Below are positions 23,723 to 35,547 of a DNA stretch of 64,000 bases, in pieces. How positions within the stretch are numbered: the stretch's first letter is position 1; every line of letters starts with the position of its first letter. The position numbers and the translations under genes were made by a program. This DNA is from Gaeumannomyces sp. JS-464 (taxonomy: Eukaryota > Ascomycota > Sordariomycetes > Magnaporthales > Magnaporthaceae): the NCBI GenBank assembly GCA_002197995.1, contig NGZR01000001.1, positions 2,356,001-2,420,000 on the forward strand, written 5' to 3'. The notes under the pieces are model-generated. The model was not told the DNA's origin and searched no databases. It worked only from the letters and a program-made list of their open reading frames with translations.

Positions 23723-23892
23723 TGTTAAAGGTGGCCTGGAATTACGTGGGTGGCAATTGGTGCTTTACAGTTTTAGGCTTATGCATTGGCCCTAGTATTT
23801 TGGCCTGCGCGCGCTTTAGCCCGCGATTTAGTAAAGTAGAAAAGTAACAATTACTAATCACTTTGGGTGCCTGTCGCCGCTTACCTTTATTA
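23723..23892 (+). repeat. 3' LTR of Copia copy 2
   Basis: 170 bp, TGTTAAAGGTGG to CACCTTTATTA (TTACC at the 5' side of this end is a variant). It is followed by the GTTTG duplication. Confidence 0.95.
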
Positions 23893-23897
23893 GTTTG

Positions 23898-25117
23898 TTA
23901 ATTTTTGCGCAGAAAATATATTTATTAAGGGCGACAGTAAAGATGCACTTTTAGTGCAGTTTGGAAATTTTATGGTTTTTAACGGATGTTACGATACTTA
24001 AACGCTGTAGCTTTAAAAATACCACTATTTATCTCCATTACGTTTTATTAACTACCGTTCCTTTTTGTGCGGCTTTTTCATCCGAGCCTCGGCGCTATTT
24101 AAAGATACTGCCCGGCTCGCCGGCCACCCTTTCGGACGACGGGGGGCCGGAAAAGGCCGCGCTTAAACCCAAGGTGTTTCCCGGGTGGCTTTTATGTGTC
24201 CTGGCGCGCTAATAACGACCCCCAATTGAGGCCGACGTCCCGAGCCCTCCCGTTTCGACCATTTAGGCTTAAATAATATAAGCACGTGCCGTCAAGGCCG
24301 CCGAGCGCGATATCCGCGTGCAGTCGCCCGAACTCCTCGTTAATATTATATAGCTCGAAATCGTCGCCGTCCCTTCCGTTATCGCCAGTGCTAATACGGA
24401 TGCGGATCGATTCCCTAATGCCGGTGCATCTATTGGCAATACCCCAGCGTCGGCCAAATCCACCATTTTTAAAGCGTAAAAGGCTGGAACTGGAGGGAGG
24501 CGCTAAGGTTAGTTTGGTCGGAAGAGTAATCGATAGGTGGTATACGGTTGGGGAAAAATAATGGAGGGACGTTTGCTTTACTTGCAGTTTTATACCGGCG
24601 TTTCGTTCGAGGCTGCGTTTCCCGCGTCGACCAATGCCCGCCCTTTTTATACGGTGGCTAATGCACGTTGTGCACGCTAAGCAAAGACGGGTTGCATTGT
24701 TTTGTTCCGTAAATGTAATGTTTAGCGCTTTACGGAACGTGGTTATTTAGCAGCAAAACGGTTTAATGCCGCGGTCGCTGGCGCTGGCTGCGTTTTATCA
24801 AAGTAACTCCCCTGTTAATAACGCCGGTACATATCCTTTAGCAAAAATTGGTTTCGCGTAAAAAACGATTAGAAATATCGCGCTGATAATATTATTGGTA
24901 TTTAAACCGTTTATAACTTTAAACGTTTTTCGTTTTTGTTGCTGCGGTTATATCGGGTAAATTCTTCCGGGTTGCCCATCCTGCCGCAAAGCTGTTTATT
25001 GCGCGCGTTTAATTATTATATTATTATACGCCCGCTTTTTTTATTTTAGCAACTGGTATTAGGAAACGGTATTTTATTTCCCAAAATTCTTTTTGCAAAA
25101 TCGCATAACGTAATCCA
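23898..25117. other. Inter-element stretch with a weak coding remnant
   Basis: AT-rich except for a GC-richer patch at 24060-24560. There the minus frame 24466-24269 reads MVDLADAGVLPIDAPALGNR and continues protein-like past a stop, but no family is recognisable. The remainder (24580-25117) is mutated AT-rich DNA with nothing identifiable. Confidence 0.4.
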
Positions 25118-25528
25118 TCAGTGAGCGACACACATTAGCGAGCGACACACGTGCAAAATGCATATTAAACGCGATTTTCGACACCTTTGCTAAATCGGCC
25201 AATTTAAGCTTAAATTTAACCAAATTTAAACAGGTTATATTTAACTATATGGCCGATTTTGTAATAAATTAGTGATATTTTTACTATTACTCTTTTAAGG
25301 TTAGTTTGCATATTTACACAGTGTATTATACAGTGTTTCGAACTAACCTTAAAAAGGTACTAATAAAAATCTAAAAAAATTAAATTAAGTTTATTATGTA
25401 GTTAAATATAATTAATTAAAATTTAGTTACATTTGGGCTTAAGTTAGCCGAATTAGCAAGGGTGTTAAAAATCGCGTTTAATATGCATTTTGCACGTGTG
25501 TCGCTCGCTAATGTGTGTCGCTCGCTAA
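25118..25528. mobile_element. 411-bp foldback (MITE-like) element
   Basis: The two ends are inverted copies of each other for about 145 bp. Left starts TCAGTGAGCGACACACATTA and contains GTGCAAAATGCATATTAAAC; right ends with the complement, finishing GTGTGTCGCTCGCTAA. Each terminus carries two copies of a 16-bp unit TTAGCGAGCGACACAC. The centre has a further small palindrome (GGTTAGTTTG...CGAACTAACC). No ORF. The structure matches a non-autonomous terminal-inverted-repeat element. The target duplication is not certain. Confidence 0.85.
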
Positions 25529-26616
25529 TAAACCACGTTATATATATTTCCGCAGCTTTTTTTTAAACGTTTTCGTTTTTTTTTAAAATGCGGAAAACGC
25601 CGTCGGCCATTTATCGCAAAAACGTAAAAAGGCTGCTGTTATTATTAAATTTATTTGTTAATTTTTTTAATAAAAAGTTGCAATACGCAAAAGCAACGAA
25701 AACGTAATATATGCCGCTATCGATTTATCGACGGCTTTAATCTAATTTTTTTTATTCGGCAGGAAAGCTTATAAAGCCTGCCAGTATATCCAGTAAAATA
25801 TAAGTTTAATGCCGTTTTTAAGCAGTTCGAACTTTAGCGTTTTTTGCTTTTCGTTTTCCTAAAATTGTTAAAAAAAAAGTTTAATAAATAGCAAGCTTAT
25901 ATCGAAATATATTGCAAATTGTCCGTTTGGAAAACGCGTTAATAGTAATTTATAATAAAAAATCTTGCTGCTATTTGGTATATTTGCCATTTTTCCGTAT
26001 TGCTGCGTTAGTGCTAAAACGTTCGCCAAAATATATTATTGGTTATTATTACGGGATAGGACTAAGGTTAATCCACGTGCACCACGAAGGTAAAAGAAGA
26101 ACGTTGTTATAACTGGGGCTACAACCGTGCGAAGTCCTTATTAAAAAACGATTGCACCGTAACAGTTATATATTAAAATAAATTACTAATGGTGGACGGC
26201 AAGCAGCAAATTGTTTAAAAATAAGGCCGGGCAAATATTGGAAAATAAAGTAAATTAACTAAAGATTAGCAAATAGGCTTACATTTTACCAGTAAAGCAA
26301 AAAGCAGCCGCCAGCTGGGGCCATTCAGTTTTAAACCAAAGTTGGCGTGCGCAACGCGTTTCCCTTACCAAAAGTTGCTTGCGGGGTATTTACAGTACCA
26401 TGTACCCATTACAGGGAAATAGCGGTACCAGCCTTAATAGATTCGTAAACCAAAGCCTTTAAACCAGTCCATGCTTTCGACAAGCGCCAATGTGCAACGA
26501 CTTTTATTAAAAGGAATTTGCTGCAAGCGTGGACTGGAGTGGAAATGTCCAGTAGTTTGCTAAAGTTTACCAAAAATGAGCCCGTTTGCCGCGAAGCCGG
26601 ACATGCGAGTATTTTA
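25529..26616. other. AT-rich stretch with weak coding remnant
   Basis: Mostly TAA-rich DNA. A plus-strand frame around 26310-26600 is protein-like in pieces (SLTKSCLRGIYSTMYPLQGN, then SSLLKFTKNEPVCREAGHAS after a frame change), and 25912-26112 is a short hydrophobic frame. I do not recognise either. They may be one RIP-broken gene cut by Copia copy 3. Confidence 0.3.
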
Positions 26617-26621
26617 ACAAC

Positions 26622-26796
26622 TAATAAAGGTGCGCGACGACAAGCACCTAAAGTGATTGGTGATTGTCACTATTGCTTGGCTACTTTACTAAATCGCGGG
26701 CTAAAACGCGCGCAGGCCAAAATACTAAGGCCAATGCATAGGCCTAAAGCTGTGAGGCACCAGTCGCCACCACGTAACTCCAGGCCACCTTTAACA
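26622..26796 (-). repeat. 3' LTR of Copia copy 3
   Basis: 175-bp LTR. It is slightly longer than in copies 1 and 2 because of a small insertion (TATTGCTTGG region), and is followed on the plus strand by the CCCCCCC polypurine-tract complement. Confidence 0.93.
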
Positions 26797-26849
26797 CCCC
26801 CCCGTAAGCCATACAACGGCCTTAAATTACGAGCCTGCATTTACGTAGT

Positions 26850-29800
26850 AACCTTCCAAGTTCGTGGTGTTTTTTTGGTTTTCCTGTAAGCCGTTTACTG
26901 CGGCATTTGCTGCATTCCCAGCTAAATAACAAACCTCGCTTATCTTTCCGCCGTTAAGCCTTTCGTAAAACCGTCCGCCTTTATGCTGGCCGTGTTAACG
27001 AGCTTAAAAGTGAAAAGTTAACGTTTTACAATATCGATTACCCACTTGTAGCGGAGGTCGATTATACGGGTGCGGGTTAATTTTAACGGGTTTAGTACCG
27101 TCGTTTAGGCGTTAGCGCTATCCGTATGTACCACGAAAGTTTTTCGCTAAAAGTATCCAGTTTTTTTTAAAATGCTTTTAATTTAAAGCAAAATCCGGCC
27201 CGTTGGCAAAGGTTAACGAATTTCGTTTCCGTCGTCGATATTATTACAAAAGTTTGCTTTTTTAATTGCTAATAAACAGGACCACTTATTAGCATAACGA
27301 TTACGCCGCTTGTAAATGCCTTCGTATAAAAGCAATTAGCGAACGAGGCGTTTTCGTAGGCTTTTAGGCCTATCGCTTCGGCATTGTAAATAAGTTTACC
27401 AAAAATAAGCGCGAGCTTTTTAATGCTAATAATGTAGCGCTAAAAATGCTTTAGCAATGCCAAATGCTTTTTACCGGGATTAGCGTTAACCTTTTGCAAC
27501 CTTTTTACGGTATACGTAATATTAAAGCGAATAATGCCAGCGAGGTAACCAATATTCGCTATTTCCGATTGGTAGCGTAAAACCTTTTCGTGCGGGAAAG
27601 GGTTCCAAATAATCGGCATTATAAAGCTAAAAAGCTAAAGCGTTTTTATTGCTTTAAAGTTTTCCGGTTCGTATTTAGTAATAATTTTATTAATATAATC
27701 GCGTTAGTAAAGGCTTACAATCCTTCGCTGGCGATTTTTTATAACTTGCATGCCGAGGAACGTTTTTACGTTATTTAAAACGGTTATTTCGAACCAGCTA
27801 CTTATTTCGGTAACGGTGGTTTTAATTTCCGTAACCGTATAAGCAGCAATTTGGAAATCGTTTACGTAAAATAATAACATAACGCTTATTTCCTTTTTAC
27901 GGTAAAAGCAAACGTTTTAGTAAATCGGTTTAAAGCTAAGTGTTTCGAGCTTCGGAGTAATTGTTTAATACCATTATAAAAGCGATTTGCGAAAGCCGTA
28001 AAATGCTTTTTTTAAACGGCAATAATAGCTTTTTTACTTAACCGAAATGCTTTAAAATTGCTGTACGTATACCATAACGTTGTTAAATACGATAACGCTA
28101 AAATAAGCAGCCACGAAATCGAATTAGCGGCATTTAAATCGTTAACGGCTATAAGTATAAAAAACACCCTCGTAAACGCTGCATAAGCGATTGCCGCGTA
28201 CGTTGCAGCTTTATCCTCGCCCGGAATATCGTTGTAATTACCGCAAACGATTTAACGCGTTTTAATCTTTTTAAAAGTACTATTAAACGTTAGTTTAAAC
28301 ACGTATACCCATTTGCCCGGCAACGTTTTAGCATTCGAAAGCAATTTTTTTAATATTTACGTGCTTTTTTCGAATAGCGTATTAATTTGCTTTTGCATTG
28401 CTAGTTTATAATACCGCTCGTATTCGGCTTTGTGCTTTACCGCGTTATAATAATAAGCTGGAATATACGGTGTTCCCGGCGCCGTAACGACGCCGAAAAG
28501 CGCGAGGTTAAAAATTTTAAAGCCGTCGATCTTTTAAAGCAAAACGATATCGTTATTCGGGTACGTGATATTAACAAATGTAAAACTCGTTTTTCGGGCA
28601 GTTTTTTTAGCAGTTTTAATATTCGTATTAAAGCTATAAAAGCTTTTATCGTTTCCGGCGCTTTTAAAGTTACCCGGATCCTTTTCCGCCACTTTTTTAA
28701 TATTTTTAAACTCGAAGCGAGCCGTTGTAAATGCTTCCGCGAGCTCCCTTTTTTTGCAAATCTTTAGTGTTAAAACTTCGTAATGCTTAAAACCCGTTAA
28801 ACGCTTTTTTAATTGCCGGTTATTCGGCGGAAGCGGCGGCCGCTTTTTGCAGGTTTTTTTTTAAACGTTGCGGGCACCGTAACCGCCTTGTTACCAAGCT
28901 CGGGAATTTTTTCGAATATTAGCATGCCCGGGCCGGCGGGCTTTTTAAGCTTTTTAAGCTTTGCAGCGGCAAGCTTTTCGTTTTCCGCTCCGGTTTCCCC
29001 GGTTTTTTCCGCAGGCGATAAATCGTTTTTATTTCCGAAGCCGGCAATATCGCTAATTGCACTGGTGTTATTATCGTTACTATTAATAAAATTGGTAATT
29101 AAGCTAATATTATAAACCTAAATGCCTATTATAAAAATAAAGGTTTTAATAACGGTTTCGTTAACTTTATTAGTAGTAATCGCCTTTTTAATAAAGTTAT
29201 AGGGCGATTTTCGGCGTTTATTAGCGCTTTCGTTAATTCGTGCGTTACGGTAACGGAAAGCCTTATCAGTACCGTTCGGCTTAATTAGCAAAATCTCGTT
29301 ATAAAGGCTTTTTTAGCTTATAAGCCGGCCTTTCGTTATTTTAAAAGCCATTTTGTTAATTTTAGCTTATTTGCCGTTTTTAATTAGCATTTAAACGACC
29401 GCGCCCTAAATGCGAAAAGTACGGATTGGTGGTTAGTAATATTTTTCGTTAAAGCCGATTGCTTTTGCCTACGCTTCGTGCGGGCTTTTTTTGCTATTAA
29501 AAGCTATATTTAAAATGTAATTTAACATTTTCCTCGCTATTTGCAAAGCATATACCTAGTACTTTTTGTGCAAGCCGTTAGCGTTAATCCCGGTGCGAGC
29601 CGTATTAAGTATAATACGATTAGCACGTTTAATAATGCTGTTTATTTCCGGGCATCGCGCCGAGCTAATTTCGCAAGCTTTGCTTCGAGTAGTGCAATAG
29701 GCCTTTAGCTTTTCCGGGTTAAATTTCGTGCTACCGTCCGTATAAATTGCTTATATTTTAATGCTTAACTGGAATTTAATATAGTTAATTTAATTATAAA

Positions 29801-31800
29801 CCTTCGTAAAAATTTCCATACTAGCTTTGCTAATTGCAAAAATTACCCAGCTAAAAGTAATTGCCTTATTAATAATATAAACGGCGTAATTATATCCGCC
29901 GTATAAAATAAGCGAAATGGTTAATATATTTATATAAATACGGTTTAAAAAGCGGGTAATGCGGTGGAAATAACGATTACCGATAATTTAGGTCGTTTTG
30001 CTTTCTAAACAACCGTTACAAATATGTTTTAATATTTTAAAATAGCTAACTTTAATGCTTGCAACGCGGCAAACCGTTATTACCGCTTTTTTATTAGCAT
30101 ATATTAAACGCCGATATATTATTACGTAAAACACCGGGCGTTTTATCGTGGTCGATGCGTTAACCTCCGTTAATCGGTTTTTTCCGTTAAGTGCGTTGCT
30201 TAAAACTACAAAGCCCGAAAGCGCGTTTGCGGGCACGTTAACGTTAGCAATTAATACGTTATTGTTAATTTGGTAGCTGTTTAACCATTTATTGTTAAGC
30301 GTTACGAAATAATCGGTTTAATCGTTTTTTAAGCTTGCTTTACGTATTTTGCTAAAACTAAAAAGGTTAAAAAAGGATTTAAGCGTAAAAATTGCTTATA
30401 AGGTAATTGTAATAACGCCCGTTTTATTACGCTAATGCATTTCGATAATGCTCTTTTTAACGGAAATTTGGGCGCCGCGGTTAGCCGTGGTAGCGTTGTA
30501 AAAAACCTCGCGCTTTTTTAACGAGGTAAACCATTTGCGATTGTTAAAGTGATGTTTAAACGAGCCGGAATCGATTATTACGGCGTTACGGGCACTATTA
30601 ATATTGCTTAAAGCGGTATTAGCTATGTTATATTAGCTGGTATTGCCTCGATCAATTAGCATATTACTAGTATGGTCGGCAGCTTTCGGGTTAGTTATAG
30701 CTTCGTTGGCTGCTTTATTGCCTCGTTAAAACGCCGCTTTAAATATTTGGCCTTTTAGGCCTCCTCGAGCTTAAAATGCAAAAGCTAGCAATTATCGTCG
30801 CCGTTTTTGTAATGCTTACCGCATTTATCGTAATGGGAAATACGCAAAACGATAGTGCAACCTTTTTTATTGCAAGGCTTTGGCTTTTCCTTTGGCTTTT
30901 AAGGTTTTTCCGGCTTTTTATTAGTATTAGTTATAGCTTTCGATTCCGAAGCCTTTATAACCGCCGTGTTTTCGAGCACTTTCGAAATAAAGTTAGCGGA
31001 AATGCAGCGCTCGCTTTTACAATTCCCCAAAGTTATAGCCACCGCAAAAAGGTAAATGGCGCTAAGCCCGTTAACGAGGCTTTTTATAAGCATCCGATTC
31101 GAAATGTTAATATTGGTTTAATTTAAAGCCTGTTTTATTTGTAGCTAACGGTTCGTATACTTTTTAACGTTACCGTTAAACTTTTCCACCGAAATTGTAC
31201 AATATTCGTTAATTAAAGCGTCGAAACGGCCGTTAACGGTAATTTTAATAGTGCTAATTACTTTATCCTAAAAAGCTTTTGGGTTTTAATTCTCGTCGTT
31301 TTTAAGGCGGTTTTAGCCGGCCTTTTCCAAATCCGTGGTTACCTTTTCGATATTATTACGGATATAATACCATGTTAATGTCCTTTTAAAGGCTTATAAT
31401 TATACAGCTTTATCGTTTTCCGCTTTAACCGGTTTGGCCGAAAGGTTAGCAATATAAAGGAATATTACGGAAAGCGGTTAAATGCATTCGGATAGTGCGT
31501 TTCCATATTTCCAAGTTAAAAGGCTTTAGCAGGTCCGGGATTTTTACTGCGATTTCGCGGTATTCCGCCATTTCGGCGGCTTTATTAGCTTTTTTAACGC
31601 GTATAAAAACGTTAGGTTGCAAGGAAAACAGTGCTTTTAAGCGTTAAAAGGGTTATTGTTATTGCTTTATTATAGTTGCTAATCGGCGCTAAACGCGGCT
31701 TTGTTTAATTGTCGTTTAACGGTTTTTTAATTGCTGCGCCTCGCTTGTAATTTACGGCGGGAGAACGCAAATAACGGGAAATAACTCGTGCACCGTTAAT
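26850..31800 (-). pseudogene. Copia gag-pol polyprotein remnant, copy 3
   Basis: Same polyprotein as in copies 1 and 2, in minus orientation. The RT motif again reads YVND (27857-27868). Open pieces on the minus strand include 30236-29988, the protease-to-GAG-pre-integrase region (IKVSYFKILKHICNGCLESK). Plus-strand ORFs at 28432-28767, 28813-29115 and 30776-31126 are antisense. It has stops in all frames. Confidence 0.9.
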
Positions 31801-31852
31801 CTTTCCTAATTAGGCAAAAATATCGTTAACGGTAGCGCGAGGGCTTATAACC

Positions 31853-32025
31853 TAATAAAGGTGCGCGACGATAAGCACCTAAAGTGATTAGTGATTGTTA
31901 CTATTGCTTAGCTACTTTATTAAATCGCGGGCTAAAACGCGCGCAGGCCAAAATACTAAAGCCAGTGCATAGGCCTAAAGTGAAGCACCAGTTGCCACCC
32001 ACGTAACTTTAAGCCACTTTTAACA
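31853..32025 (-). repeat. 5' LTR of Copia copy 3
   Basis: 173-bp LTR; its inner end borders the primer-binding site (GGGCTTATAACC on plus). The outer end TTTTAACA borders the ACAAC duplication. Confidence 0.93.
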
Positions 32026-32202
32026 ACAACCGTACTTTTTTAACCTCGCATACGGTATAAATCCTTTTCCTTAATTATATAAATCGATAAAACGAAAAAG
32101 GTTGCATGAAGAAAAATTTACGGCTAAGCTCGGCGCTTCGCTTCCACTGCTTTTTGGCTAGTGCTAGTTTCATTTTATCGTTCTCTTTTAGCTTGTGGTG
32201 GC

Positions 32203-34823
32203 GTAAGTAAGTAAGTAAGTATATTTAACGTTAGTAAGTCGGGATTTACCAGTTTTTGCCTCCCAAAAAGCATATAACGTGCTAGCGCTACCTAAGCTAA
32301 ACATTAAGCTATATATTGCTATCCAACGGCTAGCAAAGTTAAACCCGAAAGCATACGGAAATCGGGCCGCGTTTCGGCGTTCTTTATTAGTAAGCGGGCG
32401 ATCGGCGGTAAGGCGTATGTATATACGCCAAAGCGTTGTAAAGCGCTGCGGGTGGTAATAGTGCGTTTAGCCGGCGAGTGTGCCGATAAAAAAGTGGGGC
32501 CGGGGTTTAGGCTAAAAGGTTTTCGGAACCCTTAAAGCCCGGCCAAAAGTGCGGGGGATTAACGAGCTTATTGTTAGTTTTAGTGGTATAAAGGAAAAGG
32601 TATAAAGTGTAGGAAAACAAGGAAAAGGATATATGCGGGCTTTTTAAACCCCGTTATTATCGTCCAACGATAGTATAATAGTTGGTTGCTTCGACGAACG
32701 AAGCAAAAAGGGAGGGCTTTTAAAAAAGCCGTTTCCAATATCCGGGCTTATCGAAAGCCGGGGAAAGGTCCGCTATAAGCCATTTATTTTCTACCGTTTT
32801 AGCCAATTTGCAAAACACAAAGTAGGAAAGGGATTTGTTTTTTTCGCAGCGGTATGGGTTATCGTTTTCGTGTTAAAACTTTCGGTAATACCAGTCGAAA
32901 TCCCCGTAGCCGGTACGTGCGGCTATTAGCCGTTATAATACCTTCCGGTATAATTGCAATGTTTCGAGCGTGTGTTATGGTGCTAGCGGGAGGCCTATAA
33001 CCTTATACCGGTTCGGAAAGTTGTTTGTAAACCATGCGTTCCGAACGTTCTGGGCTGTTTCCGGGCTAAAACTTTTACTCCGGCCACCGTTGGTTTAAAA
33101 TGTTAGGGTATTGGCAAAGCTAATCCCAACTTTGCTTCGGCGTTTGCCTTTTCGTTTCCGGGGATTCCTATATAGCCCGGGGACTAGCGTACGTATATTT
33201 GGTGTTTATTTATAAAGCAATAGATTTTTTTTAAAAGCCTTTTGTAAACTATTAAAGGCCGTGCTTAAACAGCCGTTAGCCGCCGAGGTGTTATCGAGGC
33301 ACAAATGGAAAATGTAATTGCGAAAGCTCCAAACGGTTTTACGGAGGCCTATTTGGGCCCTTCCGCTCGCCGTCGAATATTTCCGCGGGATGCGTTAGCC
33401 GGCCATGCCCGGAAAGTTTGCGTTAGCCGGCTTGGTGTATTACCCAGCCGTATTTAACTGCCCCGCTTTTTGCTTTGGACTCGTCGTTATATATTATAAC
33501 GTCGGTAGGTGGGAAGGTGCAAAACCACGCTGTAAATGCTTTAACGGCTGCTTTTTTTCTTAGGTGGCCGTTATAAACCCCGTATATTTATAAAAAAAAG
33601 TAAGCCGGGCGGGTGCAAGCCGGAAAAAGTTCGGCCGTCCTTTGTAACGAGGTCGTATGCTTACCGGGCAAGCTTGCCTTAGGCCTTCGAACGTTAAAAA
33701 AGCGGTTTAGCCGTTGCGGCTAAAAGGTGATTTTTTGGTACCGTATTTATACGGGCCGCAAAACGAAGGCGGGCTTGTTTTAAAAGCGCTTAGGCATTTA
33801 GGATGCCGGATTTGTAATGTAATGCGTTTATCGATATAATTTTCCAAGTTGGGACCACTGCCTTAAAGGACGCGGTTAAAGCTTTATTAACCCGATCGAT
33901 TAAGTAGCTTTGGCGGATAATTTGCTATTATGCCGGCTTGTACGGGTGTGGTTTAGTTTTACCCTTATACCATACCTCGGCCCCGTATAAAGCCGTAAGG
34001 ATTATAACCGTTGTAACGGCTTTGTAAAACCGAATGTGCCGGTATCCCCCTTATCGAATTCGTAAGCCTTCGGAAGTGGTTGGCAACGCTTTGGGCTTTT
34101 ACAGCCCTATTATCCACGTGGGCTTTAAAATTAAGCCTTTGGTCGAAAAAAACCCCTAACCACCGTAAAGCTCCTATAGCTTATTGTATGGTAAAGCCTT
34201 CCGCCGTAACCGCCGGGGTTGTGGGATTTTTCCGCTTAGAAAAGTGCATAAGCTCGCACTTCCCCGGGTCGAAAGCCATTTTATTAGCCCTTCCCCAGCG
34301 GAGGATTTCCGTTACCGTTGCCCTTGCTTTACGGGAGCACTCCTCCAAAGTGCTACCCGTTACGCAAATGCCTATATCGTCCGCGTATCCGTACCTAACC
34401 GTTTTTGCTTTGGGTAGGATTTCGGCCATATAAAGCATAAATAGGACCGGTAACGCCGGTAACCCTTAAGGTAGCCCGCAGTCCGGGGAAAAAGGGGGTG
34501 CCGTAACGTCCTCCAAACGCACTTTAACCACCCTGTTTCCTGCAAAAAATGATACCCATCGTACTAACGTTAAATCCTAGCTTTAGTTTAGGAGCTTCCG
34601 AAGGAGCCTCCGGCGGAGTACGGCGTCGAAAGCCCCTTGTACATCCATGGTAACGAGGGCGGCCGTTTTATGCTTTTGGAAGGCCCGTTCCACCTCGTGG
34701 GCCACGCATGCCGTTAAATCGATGGCGGCCTTTTTCGGGGTAGCCCCGGCGTGTTGCGGAGTTATAAGCCCGTGTTGTAGTGCGAGGGACGCTATCCGCG
34801 AAGCCACCAGCCGCTCCAGCCTT
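32203..34823 (-). mobile_element. Tad-like LINE, copy B (5'-truncated)
   Basis: Matches the 3' half of copy C and ends at 34823, where the similarity stops inside the RT domain. The 3' terminus (left) is a simple repeat, (GTAA)n on plus at 32203-32220, followed by TATATTTAACGTTAGTAA, which is shared with copy C at 35561. 5' truncation with a simple-repeat 3' tail is the usual product of target-primed reverse transcription. Confidence 0.88.
32900..34823 (-). pseudogene. LINE ORF2 fragment: reverse transcriptase and RNase H, copy B
   Basis: From right to left, the RT N-part carries LERLVASRIASLALQHGLIT and AALVTMDVQGAFDAVL (about 34810-34600), the first catalytic Asp region. The palm motif YADDIGICVTGS (YADD codons 34376-34387) keeps both Asp. 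RNase H-like sequence with LHLCLDNTSAANG-type motif lies near 33310-33480. The endonuclease and ORF1 are missing through 5' truncation. Stops at several places make it inactive. Confidence 0.85.
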
Positions 34824-35547
34824 TTGCCGGGGCGCTGTAAGCGCAGCTGTTGGTGGTAAAGAAAGCAATCGGCCGGCAATGTGCCGGAGTAAAGTGAAGG
34901 CCGGGCGGAGGGGCTGCCGCGCTTACGCTCCCCTTATGGGCCCGGCCAAAGAAAGAAAGGTTCGGGGGCTGGAGGGCCTAGGTCCGACCCGGTGTGCTCG
35001 CGTATCGAAACGATAGGCTGCGCGGTTTGCCAACGTGATACAGGTTTATAGCCCGTTATAATGCGCTAGCAAACAAAGCCGCGTACAGCGCGTGCTAAAA
35101 GCAATTAATACGCGTGCGTGCTTAACAGGCAAAATGCGTGCTAAAGCAGGCCAATCTTGCGCCGTGCGTATCGTTGGGATGCGGTCGAACGAAGAGGAGT
35201 CGCGACGATGGCGGAATCGCGAGGATGGCGGGGGACGGCGGCGGCCGGGCCGGCTATTCGTCCAATGTGATTTAACTGCTTGCCGGCCAGCAGTCTTTTT
35301 GTGCGTTCGGAATCGTTCGGCTCGTAGGTTCGCGAGGCGAAAGCGAAACGGAAGTCGAAGGGCGGTCTGGTGCTGCGCGAAGGTTGGACCAGTCCGATTG
35401 TCGAGGGTTTTCGGCGCGCGCGAGGCGCGCGCCCTGGGCGATAGGGTGCAGGCCTTCCCCTCGACTGGCAATAGGCGCCCGCGTTCTTTTGCCAGCCATT
35501 CTCTGCTCTTTTGGCCTAGTTGCGTTGCCGACGCGTCGTTGTTAAAA
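34824..35547. other. GC-rich spacer between two LINE copies
   Basis: Short stretch of GC-rich, non-RIP-looking DNA. Overlapping Arg-rich frames exist on both strands (35046-35678 minus, 35092-35994 plus), but both run into the LINE tail and show no domain. I see no supported gene. Confidence 0.45.

Larger units (their letters stand above)
18493..23892 (+). mobile_element. Copia LTR retrotransposon, copy 2 (inverted relative to copies 1 and 3)
   Basis: 5400-bp element with LTRs 18493-18662 and 23723-23892. The flanking 5-bp duplication is GTCTG (18488-18492) versus GTTTG (23893-23897), differing by one C-to-T. A polypurine tract (GAGGGGG) precedes the 3' LTR. Same family as copies 1 and 3, oriented oppositely, so the pairs could form long inverted-repeat transcripts. 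Confidence 0.96.
26622..32025 (-). mobile_element. Copia LTR retrotransposon, copy 3
   Basis: 5404-bp element, minus strand, same orientation as copy 1. LTRs are 26622-26796 and 31853-32025. It has a perfect 5-bp target duplication ACAAC (26617-26621 and 32026-32030). It aligns end to end with copy 1, the differences being mainly C/T and G/A, and it is heavily TAA/TTA enriched. Confidence 0.96.

Noticed and set aside
25082..25560. CRISPR-like array from the repeated AGCGAGCGACACAC units
   Set aside because: Only two units per end in inverted arrangement with no regular spacers; this is the tip of a foldback transposon.
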